In this document: one piece after another, positions 8,553 to 19,518 of the stretch
How positions within the stretch are numbered: the stretch's first letter is position 1
Layout of the letters: every line of letters starts with the position of its first letter
Assembly (NCBI RefSeq): GCF_021353235.1
Contig: NZ_JAJTWT010000001.1
Location: 558,001 to 622,000, forward strand
Length of the DNA: 64,000 nt
Direction of reading: 5' to 3'
Source of the DNA: Pelomonas caseinilytica
GTDB lineage: Bacteria; Pseudomonadota; Gammaproteobacteria; Burkholderiales; Burkholderiaceae_C
Notes under the pieces: model-generated
The model's database searches: none
Seen by the model: only the letters and a program-made list of their open reading frames with translations
What the model was told of the DNA's origin: nothing
Program-made: the position numbers and the translations under genes

Positions 8553-9263
8553 TCAGACCTCCAGCCACTCCTTGCGGATGTAGGCGTTGGCACGCAGATC
8601 GGCCGGGCTGCCTTCGAAGACGATGCGGCCATGGCCCATCACGTAGCAGCGCTCCGAGATCTCGAGCGCGATGGCGAGCTTCTGCTCGACCAGCAGCACG
8701 CCGATGCCCCGCCGCCGGAGTTCCTTCAGGTACTCGGCCACCAGCTCGACGATCTTGGGGGCCAGGCCCTCGGTGGGTTCGTCGATCATGATGAGGTCGG
8801 GGTCGCCCATCAGGGTGCGGCACAGGGTCAGCATCTGCTGTTCGCCGCCCGACAGCACGCCGGCCTCGGTGTGCTGGCGCTCCTTGAGCCGCGGGAACAT
8901 GCGGTACATGTCCTCGAAGCCCCAGCGGGCGTTCTTCGCCCCGGACTTCTGGCCCAGCATGAGGTTCTGGTGCACGGTCAGCTTGGGGAAGATGTCGCGG
9001 TTCTCGGGCACGCAGCCGACGCCGAGATGGGCGATCTCGTAGGCCTTGCGGCCCACCAGCTCGGCATCGCCGAAGCGGACCGAGCCCGTGGCGTCGACCT
9101 GGCCCATGACGGCCTTGACCGTCGTCGAGCGGCCCGCGCCATTGCGGCCCAGCAGGCTGACGATCTCGCCCGGCCTGACCTCCATGCTGACGCCGTGCAG
9201 CACATGGCTCTTGCCGTAGAAGGCGTGGACGTTGTCGAGCTTGAGAAGGCGTTCGCCGCTCAT
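8553..9263 (-). CDS. livF: Branched-chain-type ABC transporter ATP-binding protein LivF, with Arg in place of the Walker A Lys
   Basis: 236-residue ATPase of a high-affinity amino-acid/organic-acid ABC importer. The ABC signature VLSGGEQQML and Walker B LIMIDEPTEGL are intact. The Walker A motif reads GRNGAGRST: the lysine that binds the ATP phosphates is encoded as CGC (Arg). The partner LivG has the normal lysine, so the transporter may have one weak site. The start at 9263 follows GAAGGG supplied by a short repeat that fills the gap to livG. Last gene of the operon. Confidence 0.93.
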   Translation of the reverse strand: MSGERLLKLDNVHAFYGKSHVLHGVSMEVRPGEIVSLLGRNGAGRSTTVKAVMGQVDATGSVRFGDAELVGRKAYEIAHLGVGCVPENRDIFPKLTVHQNLMLGQKSGAKNARWGFEDMYRMFPRLKERQHTEAGVLSGGEQQMLTLCRTLMGDPDLIMIDEPTEGLAPKIVELVAEYLKELRRRGIGVLLVEQKLAIALEISERCYVMGHGRIVFEGSPADLRANAYIRKEWLEV

Positions 9264-9339
9264 TGGTGCACCCTTCGGCCTTCGGCCTGTCCCGCCAGGC
9301 GGGAGCGCGCTTGCTTGGGGCGGCCCGGCGCGGCGCATG
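9264..9339 (-). repeat. REP-like intergenic repeat that ends with the livF ribosome binding site
   Basis: Read on the minus strand it contains the 18-base core TCCCGCCTGGCGGGACAG (9287-9304), a small hairpin, and GAAGGG seven to eight bases before the livF ATG. The same core, hairpin and GAAGGGTGC end occur before xdhB (53510-53579), and the front half is shared with the element before the BPSS1780 gene (62352-62433). Confidence 0.75.
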
Positions 9340-9399
9340 CCAGGGCTCCTGCGCGGCCGGCATCCTGCCGGGGGGCCGCGAACGATGTGGGCGTGGGGG

Positions 9400-10197
9400 T
9401 CATGCGTGTGCCGCCTGTGCCTGTGTTTCCGCCAGGACCGACCCGAGGTAGGCCTCCTGCACCCGCGCGTTCGCACGCACGGCCTCCGGCGTGTCGAAGG
9501 CGATGACCTCGCCATAGACGAGCACCGCGATCTTGTCCGCCAGCCCGAAGACGACGCCCATGTCGTGCTCCACGGTCAGCAGGGTCTTGCCCACGGTGAC
9601 GTCGCGGATGAGCTGGATGAAGCGCTGGGTCTCGCTCTTGCTCATGCCGGCGGTGGGCTCGTCGAGCAGGATGACGCTGGAGCCGCCGGCGATGGTGATG
9701 CCGATCTCGAGCGCGCGCGCCTCGGCGTAGGTCAGGTTCATGGCCAGCACGTCGCGGCGCTTGTCGAGCTTGATCATCTCCAGGATCTGCTCGGTGCGGT
9801 CGTTGGCGTCGTCCAGACCGGCGAGGAACTTCCAGAAGGCGTAGCGGTGGCCCAGGCTCCACAGCACGGCGCAGCGGATGTTCTCGAACACCGACAGCCG
9901 CGTGAAGAGGTTGGAGACCTGGAAGCTGCGCGAGAGGCCCAGCCGGTTGATCTCGTAGGGCTTGCGTCCGTCGATGCGCCGGCCGTGCAGCAGGATCTCG
10001 CCCACGGTCGGCGCGAAGCGCCCGCTGATGAGGTTGAACAGCGTGCTCTTGCCTGCGCCGTTGGGCCCGATGATGGCGACGCGCTCGCCGGCCTGCACGG
10101 CCAGCTGGGCGCCGCGGATGATCTCGCTCTTGCCGAAGCTCTTGCGCACGCCGCGCAGCTCCAGGGCGTAGGCGGTGGCGGTGGCGGTGGCGGTCAT
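9400..10197 (-). CDS. livG: Branched-chain-type ABC transporter ATP-binding protein LivG
   Basis: 265 residues. Walker A GPNGAGKSTLFN and Walker B VILLDEPTAGMS are present, together with the H-loop segment LLTVEHDMGVVFGLADKI. In this LivG the signature region reads LTYAEARALEIG rather than LSGGQ, which is common for LivG. The ATG at 10197 overlaps the livM stop by 4 bases (ATGA), so the two are translationally coupled. It forms the ATPase heterodimer with LivF on the cytoplasmic side of LivH/LivM. Confidence 0.95.
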   Translation of the reverse strand: MTATATATAYALELRGVRKSFGKSEIIRGAQLAVQAGERVAIIGPNGAGKSTLFNLISGRFAPTVGEILLHGRRIDGRKPYEINRLGLSRSFQVSNLFTRLSVFENIRCAVLWSLGHRYAFWKFLAGLDDANDRTEQILEMIKLDKRRDVLAMNLTYAEARALEIGITIAGGSSVILLDEPTAGMSKSETQRFIQLIRDVTVGKTLLTVEHDMGVVFGLADKIAVLVYGEVIAFDTPEAVRANARVQEAYLGSVLAETQAQAAHA

Positions 10198-11492
10198 AGA
10201 CTCTCCCTCCGCTTGATTTCCTTCTCGATGTCTTCCTGGATCTCGCCCCATTGCCCGAGGTAGTGGCGCCGCGCCACCTCGAAGAGCACCAGGCCCACGA
10301 CGAGCAGCCAGCCGGCGCCGAACCAGGCATCGACACCGGCGCTGTTGAGCGTCGCGCCCATGAAGCGCAGCTCCGGGCCCAGGGCCTCGTTGAGCTGGCG
10401 GTGGTAGACCATCTCGATCATGGCGGCCGCGCCCGTCAGGGCCGCCAGCGCCGTGCCGCCGAGGGCGAGGTAGGAGGTCCAGATGCGCCGCAGCTTGCCG
10501 AAGGCCGCCACGCGCAGGTTCATCAGGATGAGGCTGGCGATGCCGCCCGGCGCGTACATCACCATGAAGAGGAAGACGAGGCCGAGGTAGAGCAGCCAGG
10601 CCTTGGTCAGCTCGGACAGCAGCACGCCGGCGAACACCATCAGCACCGCGCCGATGATGGGCCCGAAGAAGACTGTCGCCCCGCCCAGGAAGGTGAAGAG
10701 CAGGTAGGCACCCGAGCGCGAGGCATGCAGGACCTCGCCGTTGACGATCTCGGTGTTGATGGCCCCCAAGCCACCGGCGATGCCGGCGAAGAAGCCGGAA
10801 ATGGTGAAGGCGAGGAAGCGCACCCAGTGGGTGTCGTAGCCGACGAACTCGACGCGCTCGGGGTTGTCGCGCACGGCGTTGAGCATGCGGCCCAGCGGCG
10901 TGCGCGTCAGGGCGAACATGGCCGCCGTGCAGACGAAGCAATAGACGGCAACGAGGTAGTAGACCTGGATCTGCGGCCCGAAGCTGATGCCCATGAAGGG
11001 CTTGCCGATGACGCGGTTGCTGGACACCCCGCCCTCGCCGCCCGAGAACTCGGGCAGCATCAGCGCCAGGGCGAACACCAGCTCGCCGATGCCGAGCGTG
11101 ATCATCGCGAAGGGCGTGCCGGCCTTCTTGGTCGAGACATAACCCAGCAGTGCGGCGCACACCAGGCCGGCCAGGCCGCCCACCAGGGGAATCAGGCTGA
11201 CGGGCAGGCCGAGCGTGCCGGCGCCGGCCATGTTGAGCGCATGGATGGCCAGGAAGGCGCCCATCCCGCTGTAGACCGCGTGGCCAAAGCTCAGCATGCC
11301 GCCCTGGCCGAGCAGCATGTTGTAGGCCAGGCAGGCGATGACGCCGATGCCCATCTGCGTGAGCATGGTCTGGGCCAGGCCGCTGGTCCAGAGGCGCGGG
11401 GCGACGAAGAGGGCCAGGGCGAAGCAGCCCCAGACGATCCAGCGCCCGACGTTGAGGGGCTTGAAATGGAATTCGGTCGTCTTGGCCATCAA
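10194..11492 (-). CDS. livM: Branched-chain-type ABC transporter permease LivM
   Basis: 432-residue integral membrane permease with about 10 hydrophobic segments. The EAA-like coupling region is TRTPLGRMLNAVRDNPERVEFVGYD (about residues 204-228). The last 100 residues add membrane helices and a charged cytoplasmic tail beyond the shortest LivM proteins. It overlaps livH (4 bases) and livG (4 bases). Confidence 0.95.
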   Translation of the reverse strand: MMAKTTEFHFKPLNVGRWIVWGCFALALFVAPRLWTSGLAQTMLTQMGIGVIACLAYNMLLGQGGMLSFGHAVYSGMGAFLAIHALNMAGAGTLGLPVSLIPLVGGLAGLVCAALLGYVSTKKAGTPFAMITLGIGELVFALALMLPEFSGGEGGVSSNRVIGKPFMGISFGPQIQVYYLVAVYCFVCTAAMFALTRTPLGRMLNAVRDNPERVEFVGYDTHWVRFLAFTISGFFAGIAGGLGAINTEIVNGEVLHASRSGAYLLFTFLGGATVFFGPIIGAVLMVFAGVLLSELTKAWLLYLGLVFLFMVMYAPGGIASLILMNLRVAAFGKLRRIWTSYLALGGTALAALTGAAAMIEMVYHRQLNEALGPELRFMGATLNSAGVDAWFGAGWLLVVGLVLFEVARRHYLGQWGEIQEDIEKEIKRRESL

Positions 11493-12505
11493 TCTTCCCG
11501 TGTGCCGAGGAGGCCCTTGGGCCGGAAGATCAGGATCAGCACCATCAGCAGGTAGGGCAGGATCTGGGCGACGTCCTTCAGCGCCAGGCGCAGCACCGGG
11601 TAGCCGGGCGTCTCGGGCGTGACCGTGAGGCCCATGACCGTCAGCGCCGTGGCCAGCGAGCCGTCGACCGTCAGTGGCAAGGTCTGCAGCAGGCCCACGA
11701 CGATGGAGCCGACGAAGGCCCCGGCCAGCGAGCCGATGCCTCCCACCACCACCACCACGAAGATGATGGCGCCGATGAAGGCCGCCATGTTGGGCTCAGT
11801 CACGAAGGTGATGCCGCCCACGACGCCGGCCAGGCCGGCCAGGGCGCAGCCGCTGCCGAACACCAGCATCAGCACCCGTGGCACGTTGTGGCCCAGGGCC
11901 TCGACCATCTCGGGGTGGGTCAGCGACGCCTGGATGACCAGGCCCACCCGCGTGCGTGTCAGCAACAGCCACAGCGCGACCAGCATCAGCAGGGCCACGG
12001 CCATCATGAAGGCCTTGGTCATGGGGAAGTTGGAGCACAGCGCCGCCGTGCACAGCTCGGGCGCCGCCTTGCCCAGCACCAGGGACAGGCCCTGGGTGGG
12101 GGACGAGATGAGGGTGAAGGCCGAGCCCTGCAGTTCAGGCGGCGGCGAGAAGGGCACCGCCGTGCGGCCCCAGACCAACTGCACCACCTCCAGCACGACG
12201 TAGGACAGGCCGAAGGTGATGAGCAGTTCGGCCACGTGGCCGAACTTGTGCACGCGACGCAGCGCCAGCCGCTCGAAGGCGGCGCCCATGGCCCCGACGA
12301 TAAGAGGCGCCAGCAGCAGCGCCGGCCAGAAGCCGAGCACGCCCACGAGCGAATAGGCCACGTAGGCACCCACCATGTAGAAGCTGGCGTGCGCGAAGTT
12401 CAGCACGCCCATCATGCTGAAGATCAGCGTCAGGCCCGAGCTGAGCATGAAGAGCAGCAGGCCCGACGACAGGCCGTTCAGCAGGCTGATGAGAAATTGA
12501 TCCAA
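11489..12505 (-). CDS. livH: Branched-chain-type ABC transporter permease LivH
   Basis: 338-residue membrane permease. Conserved stretches include FSMMGVLNFAHASFYMVGAY and RVGLVIQASLTHPEMVEALG. I place the start at the TTG at 12505, which follows GAGAGG by five bases and begins DQFLISLLNG, the normal LivH N-terminus. An ATG at 12583 would add 26 residues without family character. The 141-base gap to livK holds a stem-loop. Confidence 0.93.
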   Translation of the reverse strand: MDQFLISLLNGLSSGLLLFMLSSGLTLIFSMMGVLNFAHASFYMVGAYVAYSLVGVLGFWPALLLAPLIVGAMGAAFERLALRRVHKFGHVAELLITFGLSYVVLEVVQLVWGRTAVPFSPPPELQGSAFTLISSPTQGLSLVLGKAAPELCTAALCSNFPMTKAFMMAVALLMLVALWLLLTRTRVGLVIQASLTHPEMVEALGHNVPRVLMLVFGSGCALAGLAGVVGGITFVTEPNMAAFIGAIIFVVVVVGGIGSLAGAFVGSIVVGLLQTLPLTVDGSLATALTVMGLTVTPETPGYPVLRLALKDVAQILPYLLMVLILIFRPKGLLGTRED

Positions 12506-12584
12506 AAGCGCCTCTCGAGAAACCACGCTCCCGGCTGGGCCGGATGGCGTCGCGAGCGGGCCGAGGTCGGCCTGGTGACGCACA

Positions 12585-12602
12585 GCCGTACACCCGTACG
12601 GC
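12585..12602 (-). promoter_or_regulatory. Stem-loop in the livK-livH intergenic region
   Basis: Perfect 7-bp inverted repeat GCCGTAC / GTACGGC with a 4-base loop and no T-run. Hairpins between a binding-protein gene and its permease genes often stabilise the upstream mRNA and lower downstream expression; that role is inferred here. Confidence 0.5.
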
Positions 12603-12646
12603 GAGCATCACAAGCCCGAGATCGGCTCGCGCAGCAGCCAGACGGC

Positions 12647-13903
12647 TCAGCCGGGCCGCTTCATCTGGCAGGAAGTGGGGGTCGACGAGACATAGCTCTC
12701 GAACTGCTTCACCGGCGCCAGCGTCATGCCCGTGTTCTCGGGGCTGTAGGGGTATTTGGCGTCGGCCTTCTGCCAGACCGAGATGTACAGGGCCTGCTGG
12801 AGCTGGTGGTCGGCCTTGCGCATGGTCACGTCGCCGTTGAAGCTCTTGACCGTCAGGCCCTCCATCGCCGGCGCCACCTTGACCGGGTCGGTGGACTTGG
12901 CATTGGCCATGGCCTGGCTGAGCATCAGCAGGATGTGGTCGGCGCTCAGCGTATACATGTCGTCGTTGAACTTGGCCTTGAACTCGTTGGCCAGCTTCTG
13001 CGTCTCACCGCCCATGTTGTAGTGGCTGTAGGCCACCTGGTAGACGCGGCCGGCACCGCCCTGGCCCAGGGCCGTCGGCGTGCCGGTGACGCCGGTGTAG
13101 TAGGTGAAGAACTTGCCGTTGTAGCCGGCCTCGTTGGCGGCCTTGACAAGCAGGGCCAGGTCCGAACCCCAGTTGCCGGTGATGACGGTGTCGGCGCCGC
13201 TGGCCTTGATCTTGGCCACGTAGGGGGCGAAGTCGCGCACCTGGGCCAGGGGGTGGAGATCCTCGCCGACGATCTGCACGTCGGGGCGCTTGCGGCCGAG
13301 CATCTCCTTGGCGTACTTGGCCACCTGGTGGCCGTGGGCGTAGTTCTGGTTGAGCAGGTAGACCTTCTTGACGTCGGGCTGGTCCTTCATGAAGGTGGTC
13401 AGCGCCTCCATCTTCATGGACGTGTCGGCGTCAAAGCGGAAGTGCCAGTAGCTGCACTTGCTGTTGGTCAGGTCGGGGTCCACCGCCGAGTAGTTCAGGT
13501 AGACGACTTCCTTGCCGGGGTTGCGCTCGTTGTACTTGCTGACCGCGTCGCTCAGTGCCAGGGCGACGCTGGAGCCGTTGCCCTGCATGATGTAGCGGAT
13601 GCCCTGGTCGGTGGCCGCCTTCAGGAGGTTCAGCGACTCGGCGGGGCTGAGCTTGTTGTCGAAGGTGACGATCTCGAACTTGACGCCCGCCGGGTTGCTC
13701 TTGTTGAACTTCTCGGCGAGGAACTGGAAGGTCTTGACCTGGTTCTGGCCGACCGGGCCCATCAGGCCGGAGAGCGCGTCGATGTAGGCGAGCTTGACCG
13801 TCTCGCCCTTCTGGGCCTGCGCGGCGCCGGCGGCCAGCGCAAGGACCGCAGCGGCCGTCAAGGCACGCGCCGAAGGGAAGCGGGCCGTGGTGGTGTCGAA
13901 CAT
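12647..13903 (-). CDS. livK: ABC transporter substrate-binding protein, LivK type
   Basis: 418 residues with a Sec signal peptide (1-30, cleavage after AAQA). The mature part is a type I periplasmic binding protein (VKLAYIDALSGLMGPVGQNQ, then NYAHGHQVAKYAKEM). The ligand cannot be read from the sequence. Because the operon begins with an acyl-CoA ligase, an aromatic or fatty acid is as plausible as leucine or isoleucine. The start follows AGGAGACAAGC. Confidence 0.92.
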   Translation of the reverse strand: MFDTTTARFPSARALTAAAVLALAAGAAQAQKGETVKLAYIDALSGLMGPVGQNQVKTFQFLAEKFNKSNPAGVKFEIVTFDNKLSPAESLNLLKAATDQGIRYIMQGNGSSVALALSDAVSKYNERNPGKEVVYLNYSAVDPDLTNSKCSYWHFRFDADTSMKMEALTTFMKDQPDVKKVYLLNQNYAHGHQVAKYAKEMLGRKRPDVQIVGEDLHPLAQVRDFAPYVAKIKASGADTVITGNWGSDLALLVKAANEAGYNGKFFTYYTGVTGTPTALGQGGAGRVYQVAYSHYNMGGETQKLANEFKAKFNDDMYTLSADHILLMLSQAMANAKSTDPVKVAPAMEGLTVKSFNGDVTMRKADHQLQQALYISVWQKADAKYPYSPENTGMTLAPVKQFESYVSSTPTSCQMKRPG

Positions 13904-13952
13904 GCTTGTCTCCTGTGTTGTGGCTCTGGATGTGAACGGAACTTAATGCAGC

Positions 13953-13969
13953 GGCGCCGCGGCGGCGCC
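13953..13969 (-). repeat. GC-rich palindrome between the acyl-CoA ligase and livK genes
   Basis: GGCGCCGC and GCGGCGCC flank a single base, giving a strong potential RNA hairpin without a T-run. It lies in the 84-base gap of the operon and may be an attenuator or mRNA stabiliser. Confidence 0.4.
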
Positions 13970-13987
13970 CGGGCTAACCCGAGAACC

Positions 13988-15634
<1,647 letters not shown>

Positions 15635-15767
15635 GGTTGTCTCCTGCCGGTCTATCGGTCCAGTCTAGCCCGCGGTTTCAGGGGTGGAACGTCACAACGG
15701 CGACCCTTCGCCCCCGGGGAAACACCCAGGCCTGCGAGGCCATTGGGCGCCTCACTAAACTTCCGCG

Positions 15768-17228
15768 ATGAAACCGCTCGATGGCCTGGCCTGGACCAAC
15801 CGCTTCGCGGCGCTCGGGCCAGACTTCTTCACCGAACTGCCCGCCCAGGGCCTGCCCGACCCGCACTGGGTCGCGACAAGCCCGGCCTGCGCCGAACTGC
15901 TGGGCTGGCCGGCCGACTGGGCCTCGCGGCCCGAAGCCCTGGCCGTCTTCTCCGGCAACGGCGCCTGGCCGGGCATGCAGCCCCTGGCCAGCGTCTACAG
16001 CGGTCACCAGTTCGGCGTCTGGGCCGGCCAGCTCGGCGACGGCCGGGCCCTGTGGCTGGGCGAGGCCGACACCCCGTCCGGCCCGCAGGAGATGCAGCTC
16101 AAGGGCGCGGGCCGCACGCCCTACTCCCGCCGTGGCGATGGCCGCGCGGTGCTGCGCTCGTCCATCCGCGAGTTCCTCTGCTCCGAGGCCATGGCCGCCC
16201 TGGGCGTGCCCACGACACGGGCGCTGTGCATCACCGGCTCCAGGCTGCCGGTGATCCGCGAGACGGTGGAGACGGCCGCCGTCGTCACCCGCGTGGCGCC
16301 CAGCCTCATCCGCTTCGGCCACTTCGAGCACTTCGCCCATCACGGCCAGCTCCAAGCCCTGCGCCGCCTGGCCGACTTCTTCATCGCCCACCACGCGCCG
16401 GAGTGCGCCGAAGCGCCCGAGCCCGTCGTCGCCCTGCTGCGCAAGGTCGCGCTGCAGACGGCCGACCTGGTGGCCCACTGGCAGGCCATCGGCTTCTGCC
16501 ATGGCGTCATGAACACCGACAACATGTCCATGCTGGGGCTGACACTGGACTACGGGCCCTTCGGCTTCATGGACGCCTTCGACCCCGGCCACGTCTGCAA
16601 CCACAGCGACGACCGCGGCCGCTACGCCTATGCCCGCCAGCCGGCCGTCGCCTTCTGGAACCTGCACGCCCTGGCCCAGGCCCTGCTGCCCCTGCTGCCG
16701 GTGGGCGACGACCAGGAAGTGCAGGACTCGACCGACAGGCTGCTGGAGGCCGTCGAGGCCTTCCGCGACCGCTTCGCCGCCCAGATGCTTGCGCGCCTGC
16801 GTGCCAAGCTCGGCCTGGCCGGCGAAGACGCCGGCGACCAGGCCCTGGCCGACGACCTGCTCCGGCTGATGGCGGCCTCGCGGGCCGACTTCACCATCAC
16901 CTTCCGCCGCCTGTCCCGCGCCCTGGCCGAGCCCGAGCCGCTGCGCGACCTCTTCATCGACCGCGAGGCGCTGGACGCCTGGCTGGCGCGCTGGCGGCCC
17001 CGCACCGCGCCCGATGCCCAGGCCCGCATGCTGGCCGTGAACCCGGCCGTGGTCCTGCGCAACCACCTCGCCGAGGGTGCCATCCGCGCCGCCCAGCAGG
17101 ACGATTTCACGGAAATCGAACGGCTGCTGAAAGTTCTGGGCCGCCCCTTCGACGAACCCGAGAACCCCGGCGACGCGGCCCTGCCGCCCGACTGGGCCCA
17201 CAGCCTCGAAGTGTCCTGTTCATCATGA
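15768..17228 (+). CDS. selO: Protein adenylyltransferase SelO (YdiU)
   Basis: 486-residue pseudokinase-fold enzyme that transfers AMP to hydroxyl side chains of target proteins. The phosphate-binding motif [16 protein letters not shown] is at 110-125, and the metal-binding segment [20 protein letters not shown] lies mid-protein. The protein ends VSCSS, the bacterial counterpart of the selenocysteine-containing C-terminus of eukaryotic SelO. It heads an operon with msrB, yciB and bolA, with ATGA overlaps throughout. The msrB link fits a role in oxidative stress. Confidence 0.95.
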   Translation: MKPLDGLAWTNRFAALGPDFFTELPAQGLPDPHWVATSPACAELLGWPADWASRPEALAVFSGNGAWPGMQPLASVYSGHQFGVWAGQLGDGRALWLGEADTPSGPQEMQLKGAGRTPYSRRGDGRAVLRSSIREFLCSEAMAALGVPTTRALCITGSRLPVIRETVETAAVVTRVAPSLIRFGHFEHFAHHGQLQALRRLADFFIAHHAPECAEAPEPVVALLRKVALQTADLVAHWQAIGFCHGVMNTDNMSMLGLTLDYGPFGFMDAFDPGHVCNHSDDRGRYAYARQPAVAFWNLHALAQALLPLLPVGDDQEVQDSTDRLLEAVEAFRDRFAAQMLARLRAKLGLAGEDAGDQALADDLLRLMAASRADFTITFRRLSRALAEPEPLRDLFIDREALDAWLARWRPRTAPDAQARMLAVNPAVVLRNHLAEGAIRAAQQDDFTEIERLLKVLGRPFDEPENPGDAALPPDWAHSLEVSCSS

Positions 17229-17650
17229 GCCACGATTCCAGCAAGACCTACCCCGTCCAGAAGACCGACGCCGAGTGGCGCGAGCAGCTCGACCCCATGC
17301 AATACCAGGTCGCCCGGCACGCCGCGACGGAGCGCGCCTTCACCGGCAGGTACTGGGACCACTTCAAGCCCGGCCACTACAACTGCATCGGCTGCGGCAC
17401 GCCCCTGTTCGAGGCCGACACCAAGTTCGACGCCGGCTGCGGCTGGCCGAGCTACTGGGCGCCGGTGAACGGCGAGGTCGTCGAACGCGTCGTCGACCGC
17501 AGCCACGGCATGGTGCGCATCGAGGTGCGCTGCAACCGCTGCGGCAGCCATCTCGGCCACGTCTTCCCCGACGGCCCCCAGCCGACGGGCGAGCGCTACT
17601 GCATCAATTCGGCGGCCATCGACTTCGTGGAAGACAATTCCAGCCCATGA
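17225..17650 (+). CDS. msrB: Peptide-methionine (R)-S-oxide reductase MsrB
   Basis: 141 residues. It reduces methionine-R-sulfoxide in proteins using thioredoxin. Zinc ligands are Cys54/Cys57 (CIGC) and Cys103/Cys106 (CNRC). The catalytic Cys126 lies in RYCINSAAI, and Cys72 in GCGWPSYW is a possible resolving cysteine. No signal peptide, so cytoplasmic. The start overlaps the selO stop by 4 bases and the stop overlaps the yciB start by 4 bases. Confidence 0.97.
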   Translation: MSHDSSKTYPVQKTDAEWREQLDPMQYQVARHAATERAFTGRYWDHFKPGHYNCIGCGTPLFEADTKFDAGCGWPSYWAPVNGEVVERVVDRSHGMVRIEVRCNRCGSHLGHVFPDGPQPTGERYCINSAAIDFVEDNSSP

Positions 17651-18282
17651 AACTGTTGCTGGACTTCCTGCCCCTCATCCTCTTCTTCGTCGCCTTCAAG
17701 GGCGCGGAAGGCAGCCCGGAGGCGGCCGCGGCCTTCGCGACCCAGCATTTCGGCTTCCTCGTGCAGGGCGGCGTGGTGGGCCCGCAGGAGGCGCCGGTGC
17801 TGCTGGCCACCGTGGTCGTCATGGTCGCCACGCTGGCCCAGGCGGCCATCCTCAAGCTGCGCGGGCGCAAGATCGACCTCATGCTGTGGATCAGCCTGGC
17901 GCTGGTCGTCGTGCTCGGCGGCGCCACCATCTGGTTCCACAACGAGACCTTCATCAAGTGGAAGCCCACCGGCCTGTACTGGGCCATGGCCCTGGTGCTC
18001 TGGATCGCCCAGGCCGCCTTCGGCAAGAACCTCATCCAGACCATGCTGAGCGCCGAGCTGCAGCTGCCCGACGCCGTCTGGCTCAAGCTCAACCGCGCCT
18101 GGGTGCTGTTCTTTGCCGCCATGGGCGTGGCCAACCTCTACGTGGCCTATCACTTCTCCACCTCCGCCTGGGCCAACTTCAAGGTCTTCGGCGTCACCGG
18201 CCTCATCGTGCTGTTCACCCTCGCGCAGGGCCTTTACCTGAGCAAGCACCTGCCCCCGGCGGAAGAGGACGGCCAGCGATGA
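17647..18282 (+). CDS. yciB: Inner membrane septation protein YciB (IspZ)
   Basis: 211 residues with five to six membrane spans. It opens with [19 protein letters not shown] and carries [14 protein letters not shown] and [20 protein letters not shown], typical of YciB/septation protein A. In E. coli it influences cell envelope synthesis and division. Overlaps msrB and bolA by 4 bases on each side. Confidence 0.95.
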   Translation: MKLLLDFLPLILFFVAFKGAEGSPEAAAAFATQHFGFLVQGGVVGPQEAPVLLATVVVMVATLAQAAILKLRGRKIDLMLWISLALVVVLGGATIWFHNETFIKWKPTGLYWAMALVLWIAQAAFGKNLIQTMLSAELQLPDAVWLKLNRAWVLFFAAMGVANLYVAYHFSTSAWANFKVFGVTGLIVLFTLAQGLYLSKHLPPAEEDGQR

Positions 18283-18542
18283 GCATGGCCGCCGAGATCG
18301 AGGCCCGGCTGCGCGCCGAGCTGGCGCCGCTGGCCTTCAGCCTGCGCGACGACAGCGCCCAGCACGCCGGCCACGCCGGGGCCCGCGAAGGCGGCCACTT
18401 TCATGTGGCTGTCGTGTCCGAACGCTTTACCGGCCTGCAACGACTGGCCCGCCACCGCCTCGTTTATCATTGTTTGTCCGACCTGATGCAGCGCGGCATT
18501 CACGCGCTGACGATCGACGCCCGGGCTCCGGGCGAACCCTGA
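18279..18542 (+). CDS. bolA: BolA family protein
   Basis: 87 residues with the BolA fold. The HFHVAVVSERFTGLQRLARHRLVY stretch contains the conserved FxGxxxxxRHRxVY helix-turn-helix-like motif. BolA proteins bind glutaredoxins and Fe-S clusters or act as regulators. Last gene before an intrinsic terminator. Confidence 0.93.
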   Translation: MSMAAEIEARLRAELAPLAFSLRDDSAQHAGHAGAREGGHFHVAVVSERFTGLQRLARHRLVYHCLSDLMQRGIHALTIDARAPGEP

Positions 18543-18563
18543 AGGTCGAACGTGATCGAACCG

Positions 18564-18589
18564 CGCGCCCTGATCCGGGCGCGTTTTTT
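18564..18589 (+). terminator. Intrinsic terminator after bolA
   Basis: Stem CGCGCCC / GGGCGCG, loop TGATCC, then six T. It closes the selO-bolA operon; ppiC starts 23 bases downstream, so ppiC must use readthrough or a promoter within this gap. Confidence 0.88.
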
Positions 18590-18611
18590 CAGCCAGCCCC
18601 CATTCCCACCC

Positions 18612-19403
18612 ATGAAGAAGTTTGCGCTTGCCGCCGTCGTCGCGGCCATCGTTCCGGCTGCCGCTCTTGCGCAGAACGTCGCCACCGTCAACGGCAAGGC
18701 CGTGCCCAAGGCGCGCGTCGAGATGCTGCTCCAGCAGGTCACCAAGAGCGGCCAGCAGCAGCGTTCGCCCGAGCTCGAGGCCCAGGTGAAGGACGAAGTC
18801 GTCCGCCGCGAGATCTTCATGCAGGAGGCCGAGAAGCGCGGCATCCCGCAGAAGCAGGACTACAAGGACCAGCTGGACCTGGCCAAGCAGATGCTGCTCA
18901 TCCGCGGCCTGATGGAGGACTTCCGCGCCAAGAACCCGGTCACCGACGCCGAGGCCCAGGCCGAGTACGACAAGTTCAAGGCAGCCAATTCCGGCAATGA
19001 ATACCGCGCCCGCCACATCCTGGTCGAGAAGGAAGAAGACGCCAAGGCCCTGATCGCCCAGATCAAGGGCGGCGCCAGCTTCGAGGAACTGGCCAAGAAG
19101 AACTCCAAGGACACCGGCTCCGCGGCCAACGGCGGCGACCTGGACTTCGCCAACCCGAACAACTTCGTGCCCGAATTCAGCAAGGCCATGACGGCCCTGC
19201 AAAAGGGCGAGATGACCCAGGAGCCGGTCAAGAGCCAGTTCGGCTACCACATCATCAAGCTCGAAGACATCCGTCCCGCCACCTTCCCGGCCTTCGACGA
19301 CGTCAAGGCCCAGATCAAGCAGCGCATCGAGCAGCAGAAGATGGCCGAGTTCCAGGACAGCCTGATCAAGAAGGCCAAGACGGACTACACCTTCACGAAA
19401 TAA
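18612..19403 (+). CDS. Periplasmic parvulin-type peptidyl-prolyl isomerase
   Basis: 263 residues with a signal peptide (MKKFALAAVVAAIVPAAALA, cleavage after residue 20). An N-terminal SurA-like helical chaperone region (25-125) is followed by one parvulin domain (about 128-225) with YRARHILVEKEEDAKALIAQ, GGDLDFA and KSQFGYHIIKLEDIR. It assists folding of exported proteins. ppiC/prsA-type naming is possible. Confidence 0.93.
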   Translation: MKKFALAAVVAAIVPAAALAQNVATVNGKAVPKARVEMLLQQVTKSGQQQRSPELEAQVKDEVVRREIFMQEAEKRGIPQKQDYKDQLDLAKQMLLIRGLMEDFRAKNPVTDAEAQAEYDKFKAANSGNEYRARHILVEKEEDAKALIAQIKGGASFEELAKKNSKDTGSAANGGDLDFANPNNFVPEFSKAMTALQKGEMTQEPVKSQFGYHIIKLEDIRPATFPAFDDVKAQIKQRIEQQKMAEFQDSLIKKAKTDYTFTK

Positions 19404-19452
19404 GCCTCCCCCGTAGGCGCTCCGCGCCTCCCCCTCGAGGGGCGCAGAGGCG
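19404..19452 (+). repeat. GC-rich inverted intergenic element after ppiC
   Basis: Contains the small palindromes GGCGCTCCGCGCC and CCCCTCGAGGGG. It resembles REP-like elements common between genes in this bacterial group but shares no long identity with the other three in this window. Confidence 0.35.
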
Positions 19453-19479
19453 GTGACGGCCTGACGGCTGCGCACCTGG

Positions 19480-19514
19480 CAAGAAGCCCGCTGGCTCTGA
19501 CAGCGGGCTTCTTG
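19480..19514 (+). terminator. Strong terminator between convergent ppiC and ybbA
   Basis: Perfect 14-bp stem CAAGAAGCCCGCTG / CAGCGGGCTTCTTG with a 7-base loop, followed by CTTTTC on the plus strand. It serves ppiC and may also act on the minus strand. Confidence 0.9.
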
Positions 19515-19518
19515 CTTT

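Noticed and set aside
15686-15712. CGTCACAAC before selO as a third ECF41 promoter
   Set aside because: First base differs (C for T) and no CGTC occurs at the required distance.
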